Source: Chloroflexota bacterium
Lineage (GTDB): Bacteria; Chloroflexota; Anaerolineae; Anaerolineales; UBA4823
Length of the DNA: 64,000 nt
Assembly (NCBI GenBank): GCA_029265355.1
Contig: JAJUJL010000003.1
Coordinates: 1-64,000 of the forward strand
Direction of reading: 5' to 3'
This document shows positions 11,524-19,927 of this stretch, one piece after another (position 1 is the stretch's first letter; each line of letters opens with the position of its first letter). The position numbers and the translations under genes are program-made. The notes beneath the pieces were generated by a model that saw only the letters and a list, made by a program, of their open reading frames with translations, was not told the DNA's origin and ran no database searches.

Positions 11524-11806
11524 GCCCCTACGGTGCGCGGGGATGATGATGGCGGGGGCGGGCGACCCGTATTTCGCCCGCCATGGCACGCATTGGTCTG
11601 CTCGGTTTGCCTGTAGGGTTGAATTCTTGTCTCGCGTGGGTCGCCCCTACGGTGCGCGGGGATGATGATGGCGGGGGCGGGCGACCCGTATTTCGCCCGC
11701 CATGGCACGCATTGGCCTGCACGGTTTGCCTGTAGGGTTGAATTCTTGTCTCGCGTGGGTCGCCCCTACGGTGCGGCGGGATGATGCTGGCGGGGCGGGC
11801 GACCCG
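11524..11806. repeat. 119-bp tandem repeat, about 2.4 copies
   Basis: The landmark ctacggtgcgcggggatgat starts at 11528 and 11647, and a diverged version at 11766, giving a constant 119-bp period. The first two units differ at few positions. The array stops at the TAA of the minus-strand gene at 11807. Together with the palindrome at 11389 it fills the 524-bp gap after 11282; I see no gene there. Confidence 0.9.
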
Positions 11807-12403
11807 TTACGCTTGCATCACCAGCGAATAATCGATCTTGGCGCTGGTCTCCAGGATGCCGACGGATTGGCGTTGGTCGAGCGAGTGCACCAGGGTCTGC
11901 ACCAACGAGTTGACGCCAATGTGCGCCAGCTCGGTCTCGCGCAGGCCAGTCTTGCGAGCGACTTCTTCCAGCGGGCACTGCGCCAGCAGGAAGTGCAGTT
12001 CCGGGCCAACCTGCTGGATAGTGAGCTGGGCTTTCATCGATTCGAGCACACACAGCAGAGCGCAGGCAGCCGGGTTCTCCTGCATGCGCACGGGGGGCGT
12101 CTCTTTGAACAGCCGGACCAACGCCAGGCCCAGGCGCTCGCCGAAATCTTTCATGTTGAATTCGGCTTCTGCCGGGCTGCACCATGAGCGCAGGTACATA
12201 GCGTATTCCAGCAGCATCTGGCAGAGATCTACCGAAGTGGCAGGGCCAAGCCCGTGGATCTCTCCCCAAATGCGAAAGCCAAGCTGTGGGTCCTCCCAGG
12301 CGTAAATATCGCGCTGCTCCATCTCGGAATAGTACATATCTCCGCTGGCAATGGCGTAACTGCACAGGCGAACGGGATGAATTTGGGAAGGATTGGGCGT
12401 CAT
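11807..12403 (-). CDS. Uncharacterised 198-residue protein next to a two-component system
   Basis: I do not recognise the family. The protein is soluble, with no signal peptide or TM segment. It looks like an alpha/beta N-terminal part (RLCSYAIASGDMYYSEMEQR, FRIWGEIHGLG) followed by a mainly helical region with CALLCVLESMKAQLTIQQVG and CPLEEVARKTGLRETELAHIGV. Four Cys lie in the middle and later parts. The start is placed at ATG 12403, 9 nt inside the longest frame, because GGAG lies 8 nt before it. Upstream are four 11-bp-phased TGTTAC boxes and a -10, so it is probably the direct target of the response regulator encoded at 12569-13261. Confidence 0.7.
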   Translation of the reverse strand: MTPNPSQIHPVRLCSYAIASGDMYYSEMEQRDIYAWEDPQLGFRIWGEIHGLGPATSVDLCQMLLEYAMYLRSWCSPAEAEFNMKDFGERLGLALVRLFKETPPVRMQENPAACALLCVLESMKAQLTIQQVGPELHFLLAQCPLEEVARKTGLRETELAHIGVNSLVQTLVHSLDQRQSVGILETSAKIDYSLVMQA

Positions 12404-12506
12404 CACAACCATCTCCTGTCAAAAACCGATCCAGGGATCTACCAGAGGAGATCCCATAGCTGAGGTTCGATGCATGTTGGCGGTGATGAGACGCAGTGTG
12501 GGGTTG

Positions 12507-12567
12507 TCTATACAATATGGGAATGCAGTAACAGACTCAATAACAAGCGCGTAACAGCGCGGTAACA
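12507..12567 (-). promoter_or_regulatory. PhoB-type direct-repeat operator plus -10
   Basis: Reading the minus strand, TGTTAC (12567-12562), TGTTAC (12556-12551), TGTTAT (12545-12540) and TGTTAC (12533-12528) are spaced 11, 11 and 12 bp. This is the helical phasing bound by OmpR/PhoB-family regulators. The last box overlaps the -35 position relative to TATAGA at 12512-12507, the arrangement of an activator-dependent promoter. Transcription would start near 12500 and run into the 198-residue gene. Confidence 0.7.
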
Positions 12568-12568
12568 A

Positions 12569-13261
12569 TTAATTGCCAGGCGCTTGATCGGGCAGGTTGA
12601 GCACATACCCTTCCCCAGGGACGTTTTCCAGGAGCGAGCGATCAGCAGCGATATGGGCCAGCTTGTTGCGCAGGCGATACACCAACTGCTTGAGCATCTC
12701 CTGGGTAGCGCCTCCCTGCCCCCAGACGCGAAAAACCAGGCTTTCCGCTGGCAGGATGCGCCCGGGATTTTGCATCAAGGCCTGCATCAGGCGCGTCTCC
12801 AGGCGTGTCAGGTGCGTGGGGGGATGTCCAGGCGCAACCAGCTTGCGGCGCTCGAGATGCAGGGTGAGCGATCCGACGGTGAGAGCTCCTTTAGTTTCGC
12901 CGATGGTGCGCCGGAGCAGCGAGCGGATGCGGGCGACGAGCTGGCGCGGTGAAAATGGCTTGGTGACGTATTCATCAGCGCCGGCCTCGAGCGCTGCGAC
13001 CACGTCGTCGTCGGATTGGTGCACGGTCAGCATCAGGATCGGTGTGTTAGAAACGCTGCGTATTCGTGTGCACACTTCCAGCCCATCCATGCCGGGTAGA
13101 CTCCAGTCCAGCACCAACAGGTCGGGCGCTTCGCGGGCGAACAGTTCCAGGGCGTCGGAGCCATTGTGCGCCAGGAGCGTCTCGAAGCCGGCGCGGCGCA
13201 AGGTGAACACCAGCACATCTGCCAGGGCCAGGTCATCATCGACGATCAAAATTTTGCTCAT
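12569..13261 (-). CDS. OmpR/PhoB-family response regulator
   Basis: A 230-residue DNA-binding response regulator. The receiver domain has Asp8-10 (VDDD), phospho-acceptor Asp52 (LVLDWSLPGMDG) and KPFSPRQLVARI. The winged helix includes LTRLETRLMQALMQNPGRILPAESLVFRVWG and LVYRLRNKLAHI. It is cognate to the kinase encoded upstream (13403-15649). AAGGAG precedes its ATG. Directly after its stop codon lie four phased boxes that it may bind itself. GCNTPILMLTV-type loops are normal for the family; nothing is missing from the phospho-site. Confidence 0.92.
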   Translation of the reverse strand: MSKILIVDDDLALADVLVFTLRRAGFETLLAHNGSDALELFAREAPDLLVLDWSLPGMDGLEVCTRIRSVSNTPILMLTVHQSDDDVVAALEAGADEYVTKPFSPRQLVARIRSLLRRTIGETKGALTVGSLTLHLERRKLVAPGHPPTHLTRLETRLMQALMQNPGRILPAESLVFRVWGQGGATQEMLKQLVYRLRNKLAHIAADRSLLENVPGEGYVLNLPDQAPGN

Positions 13262-13402
13262 AGCGACTCCTTCAGGGCGCGTGACTGTGTGTGCAGGAGC
13301 AGTTCAAATTGCCAGGCGTGGCTTTGGCGTGGCAGTGCATGGCGCAGGGTTCCTCGGGGCGTCTTGTGCGCAGGAGAGATTGGCGGCTGAGCACTGTCCA
13401 GC

Positions 13403-15649
13403 TTATTCAGCAACATCCCGCTCAGCAAGCGGCGCCGGGTTGCGAGGCGGAGGCGGCTGCTCAGTGAGCGGCAGGCTGAACCAGACGCGAGCGCCTCCAG
13501 CGGGGCGATTTTCAGCGCCGACCTGCCCGCCGTGCGCCTGGACGATGGCTTTGACGATCGGCAAGCCGAGGCCCATTCCCTGGGTGGAACCTGGGGATTC
13601 GCCTGGCGCGAACAACCGGCTGAACGAGTTGATCGTTTGCCCCGCGGGAAAGCCAGGGCCGCAATCCGAAACCGAAACGAGCAGGCGTGTTTCTTCGATG
13701 CTGAGCGCAATGCCAATGGCTGCGCGCTGCGGACCGTATTTGCTGGCATTGCTGATCAGGTTCACAAAAACCTGGTCGAGGCGGTCGGGATCCGCCCAAA
13801 CAGCGATTGGCTCAGGCGGGGCGTCGATCTCCAGCCATTGGGCGCGGCGCTGAAGCAAAGGGGTCATGATCTGAGCCGCCTGCTGCATGACTTCCTGGAC
13901 AACGACCCGGCGGCAGCGCAATTGGAATGCGCCGGCTTCGATCTTGGCGCTTTCCAGGATGTTGTTGACCAGCGCTTGCAAGTGCAAGGCGCTCAGCCGA
14001 GCAGCGTTTGCCAGGCTGGCAGCTTCGACGTTGTCACTATCTGCCAGCTCATCTGCCAGCAGCTCGGTGGATGCCAGGATGCTGGAGAGCGGGGTGCGGA
14101 ATTCGTGCGCCAGGTTAGCGAGATAACGGGAGCGCGCTCGCTCGATGGCTTCGTCTTCGTTGACGGCGCGCATCACCAGCACCCAGCCGCGGCGCAGTTG
14201 CGATTCTGGGTCGCCTTCCAGCCAGGCGGTGGTCATCGCCAGGGTGGTGGGGCGTTGTTTGGCGTCGAGCAGCTTCAGACGGCAGGGGATGGTGGTGTCT
14301 TCTCTCTTTGCCAGTAAGCTGGCGAGCGTCACCTCGGCACCGGGCGCGGGTGTAAAGATCTCAGCGTAGGGACGGCGAACAGCGCTGGCCAGGCTGTATC
14401 CCAAGAGCTGCTCCGCTTCGGGATTGAGCCAGGTGATGGCGCCGCTCTCGTCCAGGGTGGCGATGCCGGCAGGCACCGCATTGAGCAGCAGTGCAAAGCG
14501 GCGCGTCTCGAGCAGGGCGTGCTCGAACTGGCTGAGCAACTGTTGGCGAGAGTGATCCAGGCGGGTTGCCAGGTGGTCCAGTTCGAGCCAGCCGCTCTGC
14601 ATCGGGATGGGGTGATCGAGATTGCCGTTGCCAATTTGCTCAGCGGCGGCTGAAAGATCGCGCAGTGGCTGAATGATGCGGCGGGTGAGGGCGGCGGAAG
14701 CCAGGGAGCTACCCAGCGCCAGTAAAACGACTGAGCCGGCGTACAGGGTGAGGATGAGCTGCATCTGCTTACGGATGGCGTTGGTGGGAAGCGCCACTTC
14801 GCTCAACGCGACCAGCCGAGCCTGGCGGTCCAGCAAGGGCGCCAGGATGACGAGATAATGCTGATCCTGGTTGGCTGCTTTGGTGCAGCAGGATTGGAGG
14901 GTTTGCTCGACAAGGTGGGCTGCTTCTGGGTTCAATGGCCAATCTGGGGCGCCGGGCAGGCTGGTGGCGCGGCGCACGCCATTGACGATCAGGCTCTGCT
15001 CGAGGCCGGTGCGTTCAGCGAGGGACTGCATGAAATCCGCGTCCAGCGTTTGCAGAGTGAGCACCGTGGCCGGGCAGCGTTGGTGGTTCTCCATGGGGCT
15101 GGCGGCCAGTATGGCGAGCGAGGCAGTCCGAGGCAGGTTGACAAAGTCGGAAAAAGGGAGGCTGCGCCCGGCCAAAAGCGGCTGGACATCCTGGGGGGCG
15201 AGACTGCCCGAGCTGAGTGGGGGAGCGGAGCTGCGCAGCACGATCAGTGACTGGACGGCCAGGTCGCGGCGCAGACCGTCCAGGTAAGAAGCCAGCGCCT
15301 GGTCGTCCGGTTGGTCCAGCAAATCGCACAGCGCCGGGCGCCGAGAAATGAGCGAAATTGACCGGCGCGCGGCATCGCGCTCGGCGCTGTACAATGCCTG
15401 CGTCGCCAGGGAGGCCTGCTCCACTCGGAGCTGCATTTGCTGCTCAAAAGCCTGCCACAGCGCATAGCCTGCGGGCAGGCATCCCAACAGCATGCTGATT
15501 GCCACCAGGCTGGAAACGATACAAACGATGCGCCGGTAAATGCTTACCGGTTTGCGGTTGGGCTGCACGCGGCTGCGAATGTTCCCCCAAAGCTGGTGCG
15601 CCCTGGCGCGCCAGCCCGACTGCTGGGAGGTAACCCGTCGTTTCCCCAC
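13403..15649 (-). CDS. Sensor histidine kinase with PAS domain
   Basis: A 748-residue membrane kinase: basic N terminus (1-40), TM1 about 41-66, a large extracytoplasmic sensor of about 230 residues, TM2 about 298-320, HAMP (about 321-375), PAS (about 383-495), HisKA with His515 in NLAHEFRTPLSS, and HATPase with NLISNASKYGP, DCGPGF and GMGLGLPIV. The start codon is GTG 15649. No ribosome site lies before it, and the TGCTATAAT at 15657-15665 would put transcription start at about the GTG itself, so the mRNA is probably leaderless. A 141-bp gap without a clear site separates it from the regulator gene. Confidence 0.9.
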   Translation of the reverse strand: MGKRRVTSQQSGWRARAHQLWGNIRSRVQPNRKPVSIYRRIVCIVSSLVAISMLLGCLPAGYALWQAFEQQMQLRVEQASLATQALYSAERDAARRSISLISRRPALCDLLDQPDDQALASYLDGLRRDLAVQSLIVLRSSAPPLSSGSLAPQDVQPLLAGRSLPFSDFVNLPRTASLAILAASPMENHQRCPATVLTLQTLDADFMQSLAERTGLEQSLIVNGVRRATSLPGAPDWPLNPEAAHLVEQTLQSCCTKAANQDQHYLVILAPLLDRQARLVALSEVALPTNAIRKQMQLILTLYAGSVVLLALGSSLASAALTRRIIQPLRDLSAAAEQIGNGNLDHPIPMQSGWLELDHLATRLDHSRQQLLSQFEHALLETRRFALLLNAVPAGIATLDESGAITWLNPEAEQLLGYSLASAVRRPYAEIFTPAPGAEVTLASLLAKREDTTIPCRLKLLDAKQRPTTLAMTTAWLEGDPESQLRRGWVLVMRAVNEDEAIERARSRYLANLAHEFRTPLSSILASTELLADELADSDNVEAASLANAARLSALHLQALVNNILESAKIEAGAFQLRCRRVVVQEVMQQAAQIMTPLLQRRAQWLEIDAPPEPIAVWADPDRLDQVFVNLISNASKYGPQRAAIGIALSIEETRLLVSVSDCGPGFPAGQTINSFSRLFAPGESPGSTQGMGLGLPIVKAIVQAHGGQVGAENRPAGGARVWFSLPLTEQPPPPRNPAPLAERDVAE

Positions 15650-15656
15650 GTTTAAT

Positions 15657-15665
15657 ATTATAGCA
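15657..15665 (-). promoter_or_regulatory. Extended -10 promoter for the kinase/regulator operon
   Basis: TGCTATAAT on the minus strand ends 8 nt before the GTG start codon, so the predicted transcription start falls on or one base before that codon. No -35 is seen. Confidence 0.6.
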
Positions 15666-15697
15666 TCTTGGGATATTCACTGCTGGCGCGAAGACCG

Positions 15698-16555
15698 CTA
15701 AACCAGATTATTTTTGATAAATGAGGGCAGCCCTTTGAGAAGGCGCGTGGAGAGCGACTCCAAGGCGAGCTGCGCTCGCCAGAATGCCAGGGCTGCCATG
15801 CCATGCGCCAGGACAGCGAAGATGGGCGGGGTTTGCAGAGTGTAATACGTCCAGCACTGGCGGGTGGTGCCCCACAGCTCGAGATAGTAGCCCAGGCCTG
15901 CCCCGGCAGCAAAGATGAGCAGGCTGCGGCGCTGGTCCACGGGGGTGAGGATCAAGAAGGCGACCAGCAAGAGGGAAGCCAGCGTCAGGCTGCGGTCCAA
16001 GGTTGGGGCGGTGAAGTGCAGCATGAGGGCAAAAAAGCCACCGAAGGTGAGCCAGTAAAGCGGTGAATAGCCGCTCCTGGGCGGGGCAAGCACGTCCAGG
16101 ATGCGCACCAGGCGGTCGATAGCCAGGGAGGCGACAGGCCAGGCGGGGATGATCCACAGGGGAGGGCGCTCGTTGGTGTAGTAGGTCCACAGCGAGGTTT
16201 GTGTGCCCCAGGCTTCGATCACCAAACCGCCCAGCAAGCCAACCAAAACGATGCGGGTATCGTAGCGCAGGTCGGCGCCGGCGATGATGAGCAGCGACAT
16301 GACGGCAAAGATGTCGATCAGCAGCCAATCGATGTAGCGCCACCAGGCGCCGTTCCAGTCCACGTAGGCCAGGTAGTCTTCCGCCAGGGGCCACCAGATG
16401 TAGATGATCAGGAAGATCGTCAGCAGCAGCCCGCCCAGCAAGTAGCCGGAGGCGCGGCGCGGGCGCAGCTCGGCCCATAGGCGCTGCGTGATCGAGCCCT
16501 CCGGCGAACCCGGCGAGCGCGCTATGCCGATTGTCCCTGGCAGGGGTTTGCGCAT
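15698..16555 (-). CDS. Polytopic membrane protein with internal duplication
   Basis: A 285-residue protein with about eight predicted TM helices. I do not recognise a named family. Two halves carry the same motif: E114-A-W-G-T-x4-W-T-Y-Y-T-x3-P-P (to 132) and E226-L-W-G-T-x4-W-T-Y-Y-T-x3-P-P (to 244), 112 residues apart, so the gene arose by internal duplication. Acidic and Trp/Tyr residues near the membrane face could form a ligand site. It starts 7 bp after the stop of the P-type ATPase on the same strand, so it should share that gene's Mn2+ riboswitch; a role in divalent-metal handling is inference from this alone. Confidence 0.8.
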   Translation of the reverse strand: MRKPLPGTIGIARSPGSPEGSITQRLWAELRPRRASGYLLGGLLLTIFLIIYIWWPLAEDYLAYVDWNGAWWRYIDWLLIDIFAVMSLLIIAGADLRYDTRIVLVGLLGGLVIEAWGTQTSLWTYYTNERPPLWIIPAWPVASLAIDRLVRILDVLAPPRSGYSPLYWLTFGGFFALMLHFTAPTLDRSLTLASLLLVAFLILTPVDQRRSLLIFAAGAGLGYYLELWGTTRQCWTYYTLQTPPIFAVLAHGMAALAFWRAQLALESLSTRLLKGLPSFIKNNLV

Positions 16556-16562
16556 AGGCTAT

Positions 16563-19310
16563 TCAGTTTGCGAGACGTTTGCGCAGCCACTTGACGCTTT
16601 CGACTGCCAGGATGACCACCAGGCTGAAGAGCAGGCTGATGGCCAGCTCCGTTGGAGAAAGGGCGACCGTCTCGAAGATGTTCTGCAGGAAGGGCACATA
16701 GATCACAGCGAGCTGCAGGAGCAGGGTGAGCAGCACCGAACCGAGCATGGCGGGGTTGGAGAACAGACCGATCTCTACCAGGGTGTCGTCTTCCGAGCGA
16801 GTTGCCAGGGCGTTGCCCATTTGCGCCAGGGTGAGGGTGGTGAAGACCATCGTCTGCCAGGCTGGCATCTGGCGGTTGTACGCCCAGAGGCCCATGCCCA
16901 GGCTGACCAGGCCCATGAGCAGGCCAATCCAAAGAATATCGCGAGCCATGCCGCGCCCAAAGATGTTCTCGTTGGGTGGGTAGGGCTTGCGGCGCATGAC
17001 ATTCTTCTCGGCTTGCTCCAGGGTGAGCGCCAATCCGGGCAGGCCATCGGTGACCAGGTTGACCCACAGGATTTGCAATGGAAGCAGCGGCAGCGGCATA
17101 CCGACAAAGGGCGCCAGGAGCATCACCCAGATCTCACCCGCGTTGGAGGTCATGGTGTACTTGATGAATTTGCGAATATTGTCGTAGATGCGGCGGCCTT
17201 CACGCACCGCGGCGACAATGGTGGCGAAGTTGTCGTCCAGCAGCACCATGTCAGAGGCTTCTTTGGAGACATCTGTGCCGGTGATGCCCATAGCAACGCC
17301 GATGTCGGCTTTCTTCAGGGCGGGGGCGTCGTTCACACCATCGCCGGTCATAGCGACGATTTGGCCGCGTGATTGCAGGTTGTTGACGATGATGAGCTTG
17401 TGCTCGGGTGAAACACGGGCAAAGACAGAGGTCTCGGAGAGAACCTGCGCCAGCTCTTGAGAACTCATGCGCGTCAGCTCTTGGCCGGTGACAACATTGC
17501 CGTTTTGAGTGATGCCCAGCTCGCGGGCGATGTACAGGGCAGTCAGCGGGTGGTCGCCGGTGATCATGATGGGGCGGATGCCTGCCGTGCGGGCGGTGGC
17601 GACCGCTTCGGACACTTCGGGGCGGGCAGGGTCGATCATGCCGAACATACCGATAAACACCAGGTCATGCTCGATTTCGGGACCGGGCTGCTCGACCTGC
17701 ACTTCGATCCAGCGCAAGGCGACCCCCAGCACGCGCATGCCCGATTGCGCCATTTTTTCGTTGGCAGCCTGGATGCGCCGCAGCCAGGTTTCATCCAACG
17801 GTTGCAGCCCATCTTGCACCCACACCCGGCTGGAATGTTCCAACAAGCCATCCACAGCGCCTTTGGTGAAAGCAATGTAGTTTGCGGCGGTTTCCTGGCA
17901 GTTGAGCGCATCCAGGAACTGGGGCAGTTTGTTGCAGTCGACCTTGTGAATGGTGGTCATGCGTTTGCGATCGGAGTCAAAGGGCACTTCGGCGACGCGC
18001 GGAAGAAGCGCTTCCAGGTCGCTTTTCCACAACCCGTGACGGGCGGCAGAGACGACCAGAGCGCCTTCGGTTGGGTCGCCAATGGATGTCCACTCCTCCG
18101 GATTCTGCTCCGAAACTTCTATCTGGGCGTCATTGCACAGAGCCCCGCCGACCAGCAAGAGAGGAAAGGCGGTGCTTTGGCGGATGTTATCGGGGATCTC
18201 GACGCCGCGCTGGGCGGTGGGGCTATAAAAGCGCACGCGCGTCTCCAGATCGAGGCGATTTTCTGCCACGTCCAACACGGTAACGGTCATGCGGTTCTCG
18301 GTGAGCGTGCCGGTTTTGTCGGAGCAAATGACGGTGACAGAGCCAAGGGTTTCGACCGCGGGCAGTTTGCGGATGAGGGCGTTGCGCTTGAGCATGCGCT
18401 GTGCACCCAATGCCAGGGCGATGGTGACCACGGCGGGGAGCCCTTCGGGTACCGCCGCGACCGCCATGGAGATGGCGGTCATCACCAGGATGCGAATGTT
18501 TTCGCCGCGCAGCAGGCCAAGAATGAAAACGACGGCGACAATGCCCAGGGCTGCCAGCGCCAGGCCGCGGCCCAATTGCTCGAGGCGACGCTGCAGGGGT
18601 GTTTGCTCGGCTCCAACGGATTGGATCATTTCGGCGATGCGCCCCAGCTCGGTGTTCATGCCGGTAGCGGTCACCACCGCGGAGCCGCGCCCGTAAGTGG
18701 CGACGGTGCCCATGTAGATCATGTTGCGCCGGTCGCCGATGGGTATGTGCTCCCCTTTGACAGGGTGGGTATGCTTTTCGACCGGTTCGGATTCGCCGGT
18801 GAGCACCGATTCCTGGATGCGCAGGTTGACAGCTTCGATCAGACGGGCGTCGGCTGGCACCAGGTTGCCGGCTTCCAGCAGAATGATATCGCCGGGCACC
18901 AGCTCCCGGGCGGAGATTTCGCGGATGTGCCCGTCGCGACGCACGCGCACCCTGGGGGTAGCCATTTTCTTCAGGGCAGCCATGGCCTGCTCGGCGCGGT
19001 ATTCCTGGGTAAAGCCGAGCAGCGCATTGAGCACGACGATGATCAGCACCACGATGGCGTCGGTGTATTCGTGCAGCAGGATGGAGACAAGCGCAGCGAC
19101 GATCAAGATCACCACCATGATGCCGGTGAGCTGCTCCCAAAGGATTTTCCAGGGAGATTTGACGCCGCGATCGATCAATTCGTTGGGGCCGTGCTGTTCC
19201 AGGCGGGCAGCCGCCTCGGATTGGCTGAGGCCTGGCTCGCGGCGCGCACCAAGCTTTTGAAGGACAACCTCGATCTCATCGTGGTGCCAGTTGGTTTCCA
19301 TTTCACTCAT
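16563..19310 (-). CDS. P2A-type cation-transporting ATPase (Ca2+/Mn2+)
   Basis: A 915-residue P-type pump that exports divalent cations using ATP. It shows TGES (171-174, actuator), PEGLP in M4 (288-292), phosphorylated Asp331 in [25 protein letters not shown], and about ten TM helices. The binding residues of SERCA-type pumps are kept: Glu in M4, N-x-x-E in M5 (SNAGEIW) and N-x-x-T-D in M6 (NLVTDGLP). The start is placed at ATG 19310; a longer frame reads into the riboswitch. The upstream yybP-ykoY element points to Mn2+ as a physiological substrate, as in bacterial Mn2+-exporting P2A pumps; Ca2+ remains possible. Confidence 0.93.
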   Translation of the reverse strand: MSEMETNWHHDEIEVVLQKLGARREPGLSQSEAAARLEQHGPNELIDRGVKSPWKILWEQLTGIMVVILIVAALVSILLHEYTDAIVVLIIVVLNALLGFTQEYRAEQAMAALKKMATPRVRVRRDGHIREISARELVPGDIILLEAGNLVPADARLIEAVNLRIQESVLTGESEPVEKHTHPVKGEHIPIGDRRNMIYMGTVATYGRGSAVVTATGMNTELGRIAEMIQSVGAEQTPLQRRLEQLGRGLALAALGIVAVVFILGLLRGENIRILVMTAISMAVAAVPEGLPAVVTIALALGAQRMLKRNALIRKLPAVETLGSVTVICSDKTGTLTENRMTVTVLDVAENRLDLETRVRFYSPTAQRGVEIPDNIRQSTAFPLLLVGGALCNDAQIEVSEQNPEEWTSIGDPTEGALVVSAARHGLWKSDLEALLPRVAEVPFDSDRKRMTTIHKVDCNKLPQFLDALNCQETAANYIAFTKGAVDGLLEHSSRVWVQDGLQPLDETWLRRIQAANEKMAQSGMRVLGVALRWIEVQVEQPGPEIEHDLVFIGMFGMIDPARPEVSEAVATARTAGIRPIMITGDHPLTALYIARELGITQNGNVVTGQELTRMSSQELAQVLSETSVFARVSPEHKLIIVNNLQSRGQIVAMTGDGVNDAPALKKADIGVAMGITGTDVSKEASDMVLLDDNFATIVAAVREGRRIYDNIRKFIKYTMTSNAGEIWVMLLAPFVGMPLPLLPLQILWVNLVTDGLPGLALTLEQAEKNVMRRKPYPPNENIFGRGMARDILWIGLLMGLVSLGMGLWAYNRQMPAWQTMVFTTLTLAQMGNALATRSEDDTLVEIGLFSNPAMLGSVLLTLLLQLAVIYVPFLQNIFETVALSPTELAISLLFSLVVILAVESVKWLRKRLAN

Positions 19311-19340
19311 GCAATTACGCTCCCAATGCTGCGCGGTTTG

Positions 19341-19373
19341 AAAACAAAACCACCGCGTGAATTTTGCGGTGGT
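19341..19373 (-). terminator. Attenuator hairpin of the riboswitch
   Basis: On the minus strand ACCACCGC (19373-19366) pairs perfectly with GCGGTGGT (19356-19349) and is followed by TTTGTTTT (19348-19341), a textbook intrinsic terminator placed 30 nt before the ATPase ATG. Its first bases, ACC, are also the last bases of the aptamer's GAGACC strand, so aptamer closing and terminator formation compete. Confidence 0.85.
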
Positions 19374-19491
19374 CTCGCGAACGCCAGCGAGGTGCTCTCG
19401 CCAGGGCGCCAGGATTGCCGGGCGGCAAGGTGACATTGCACACCGTCTTGACGACAATCCTTCCTGCGGGGGCAGGCGCTACTCCCCAACC
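19371..19491 (-). promoter_or_regulatory. yybP-ykoY (Mn2+) riboswitch aptamer
   Basis: The minus strand carries GGGGAGTAGCG (19487-19477) at the 5' side and GCGAGACC (19378-19371) at the 3' side, the two most conserved blocks of this class. Between them lie GTCGTCAAGACGG and the CCGGC...CTGGCG segment of the second arm. GGTT (19491-19488) can pair with GACC to close P1. The class binds Mn2+ and commonly controls Mn2+ exporters. Overlap of P1 with the attenuator predicts that Mn2+ turns the downstream ATPase on. Confidence 0.85.
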
Positions 19492-19498
19492 AAATGAA

Positions 19499-19527
19499 AG
19501 TGTACCCTGATGGTTATTGCATGTCAA
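19499..19527 (-). promoter_or_regulatory. Sigma-70 promoter of the riboswitch-ATPase operon
   Basis: TTGACA (19527-19522), a 17-bp spacer and TACACT (19504-19499) form a near-consensus promoter. The predicted start near 19492 falls at the first base of the aptamer's P1 strand, giving a leader of about 180 nt. Confidence 0.8.
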
Positions 19528-19577
19528 GCGCAGATCAATGAGGTTCAGACAAGAGTTCGGGCAATCAGGGTAAGAGT

Positions 19578-19653
19578 GTCATCGCGAGCGATAGCGAAGC
19601 GATCTCCGCCATCATCCAGGGAATTGCCACGCCCCTGCGGGGCTTGCAATGAC
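19578..19653. repeat. REP-like element, GTCATYGCGAG...GCAATGAC family
   Basis: GTCATCGCGAGCGATAGCGA, then a GCGATCTCC block, then ATTGCCACGCCCCTGCGGGGC and TTGCAATGAC form the imperfect palindrome known as dispersed 'gagattgc...gcaatgac' repeats in many genomes. Related copies are at 22434, 45596, 47487 and 53721. The rest of the gap, to 19927, has no gene I can see; no convincing promoter for the STAND gene is visible. Confidence 0.7.
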
Positions 19654-19927
19654 CCGCGAAGTGGATGTTGTCCGAACATTTGTCCGCAGGTCAGCAGACC
19701 ACCCGGTTTTGCCACCGGTCGCTGCTGAGCGCAGCGCGGCATTATGAACGGCTTCATTGCAAGCAGTTGTGAATTTGTAACTCGATTGGGGAAATCAGGA
19801 AAGGGAATAATAGGATAATTCTAGTGTAAATTGCCTAAATAGCTGGCTCATCAGTGGATACCACAGGGTGGGTCAACGTCCTGCTGGTAAAACGCAGCCT
19901 GAATGACGGCAGAAAGGTCTTGGGAGA

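Noticed and set aside
17457-19433. 658-residue plus-strand ORF
   Set aside because: Antisense shadow of the P-type ATPase gene; the His/Gln-rich translation has no family features.
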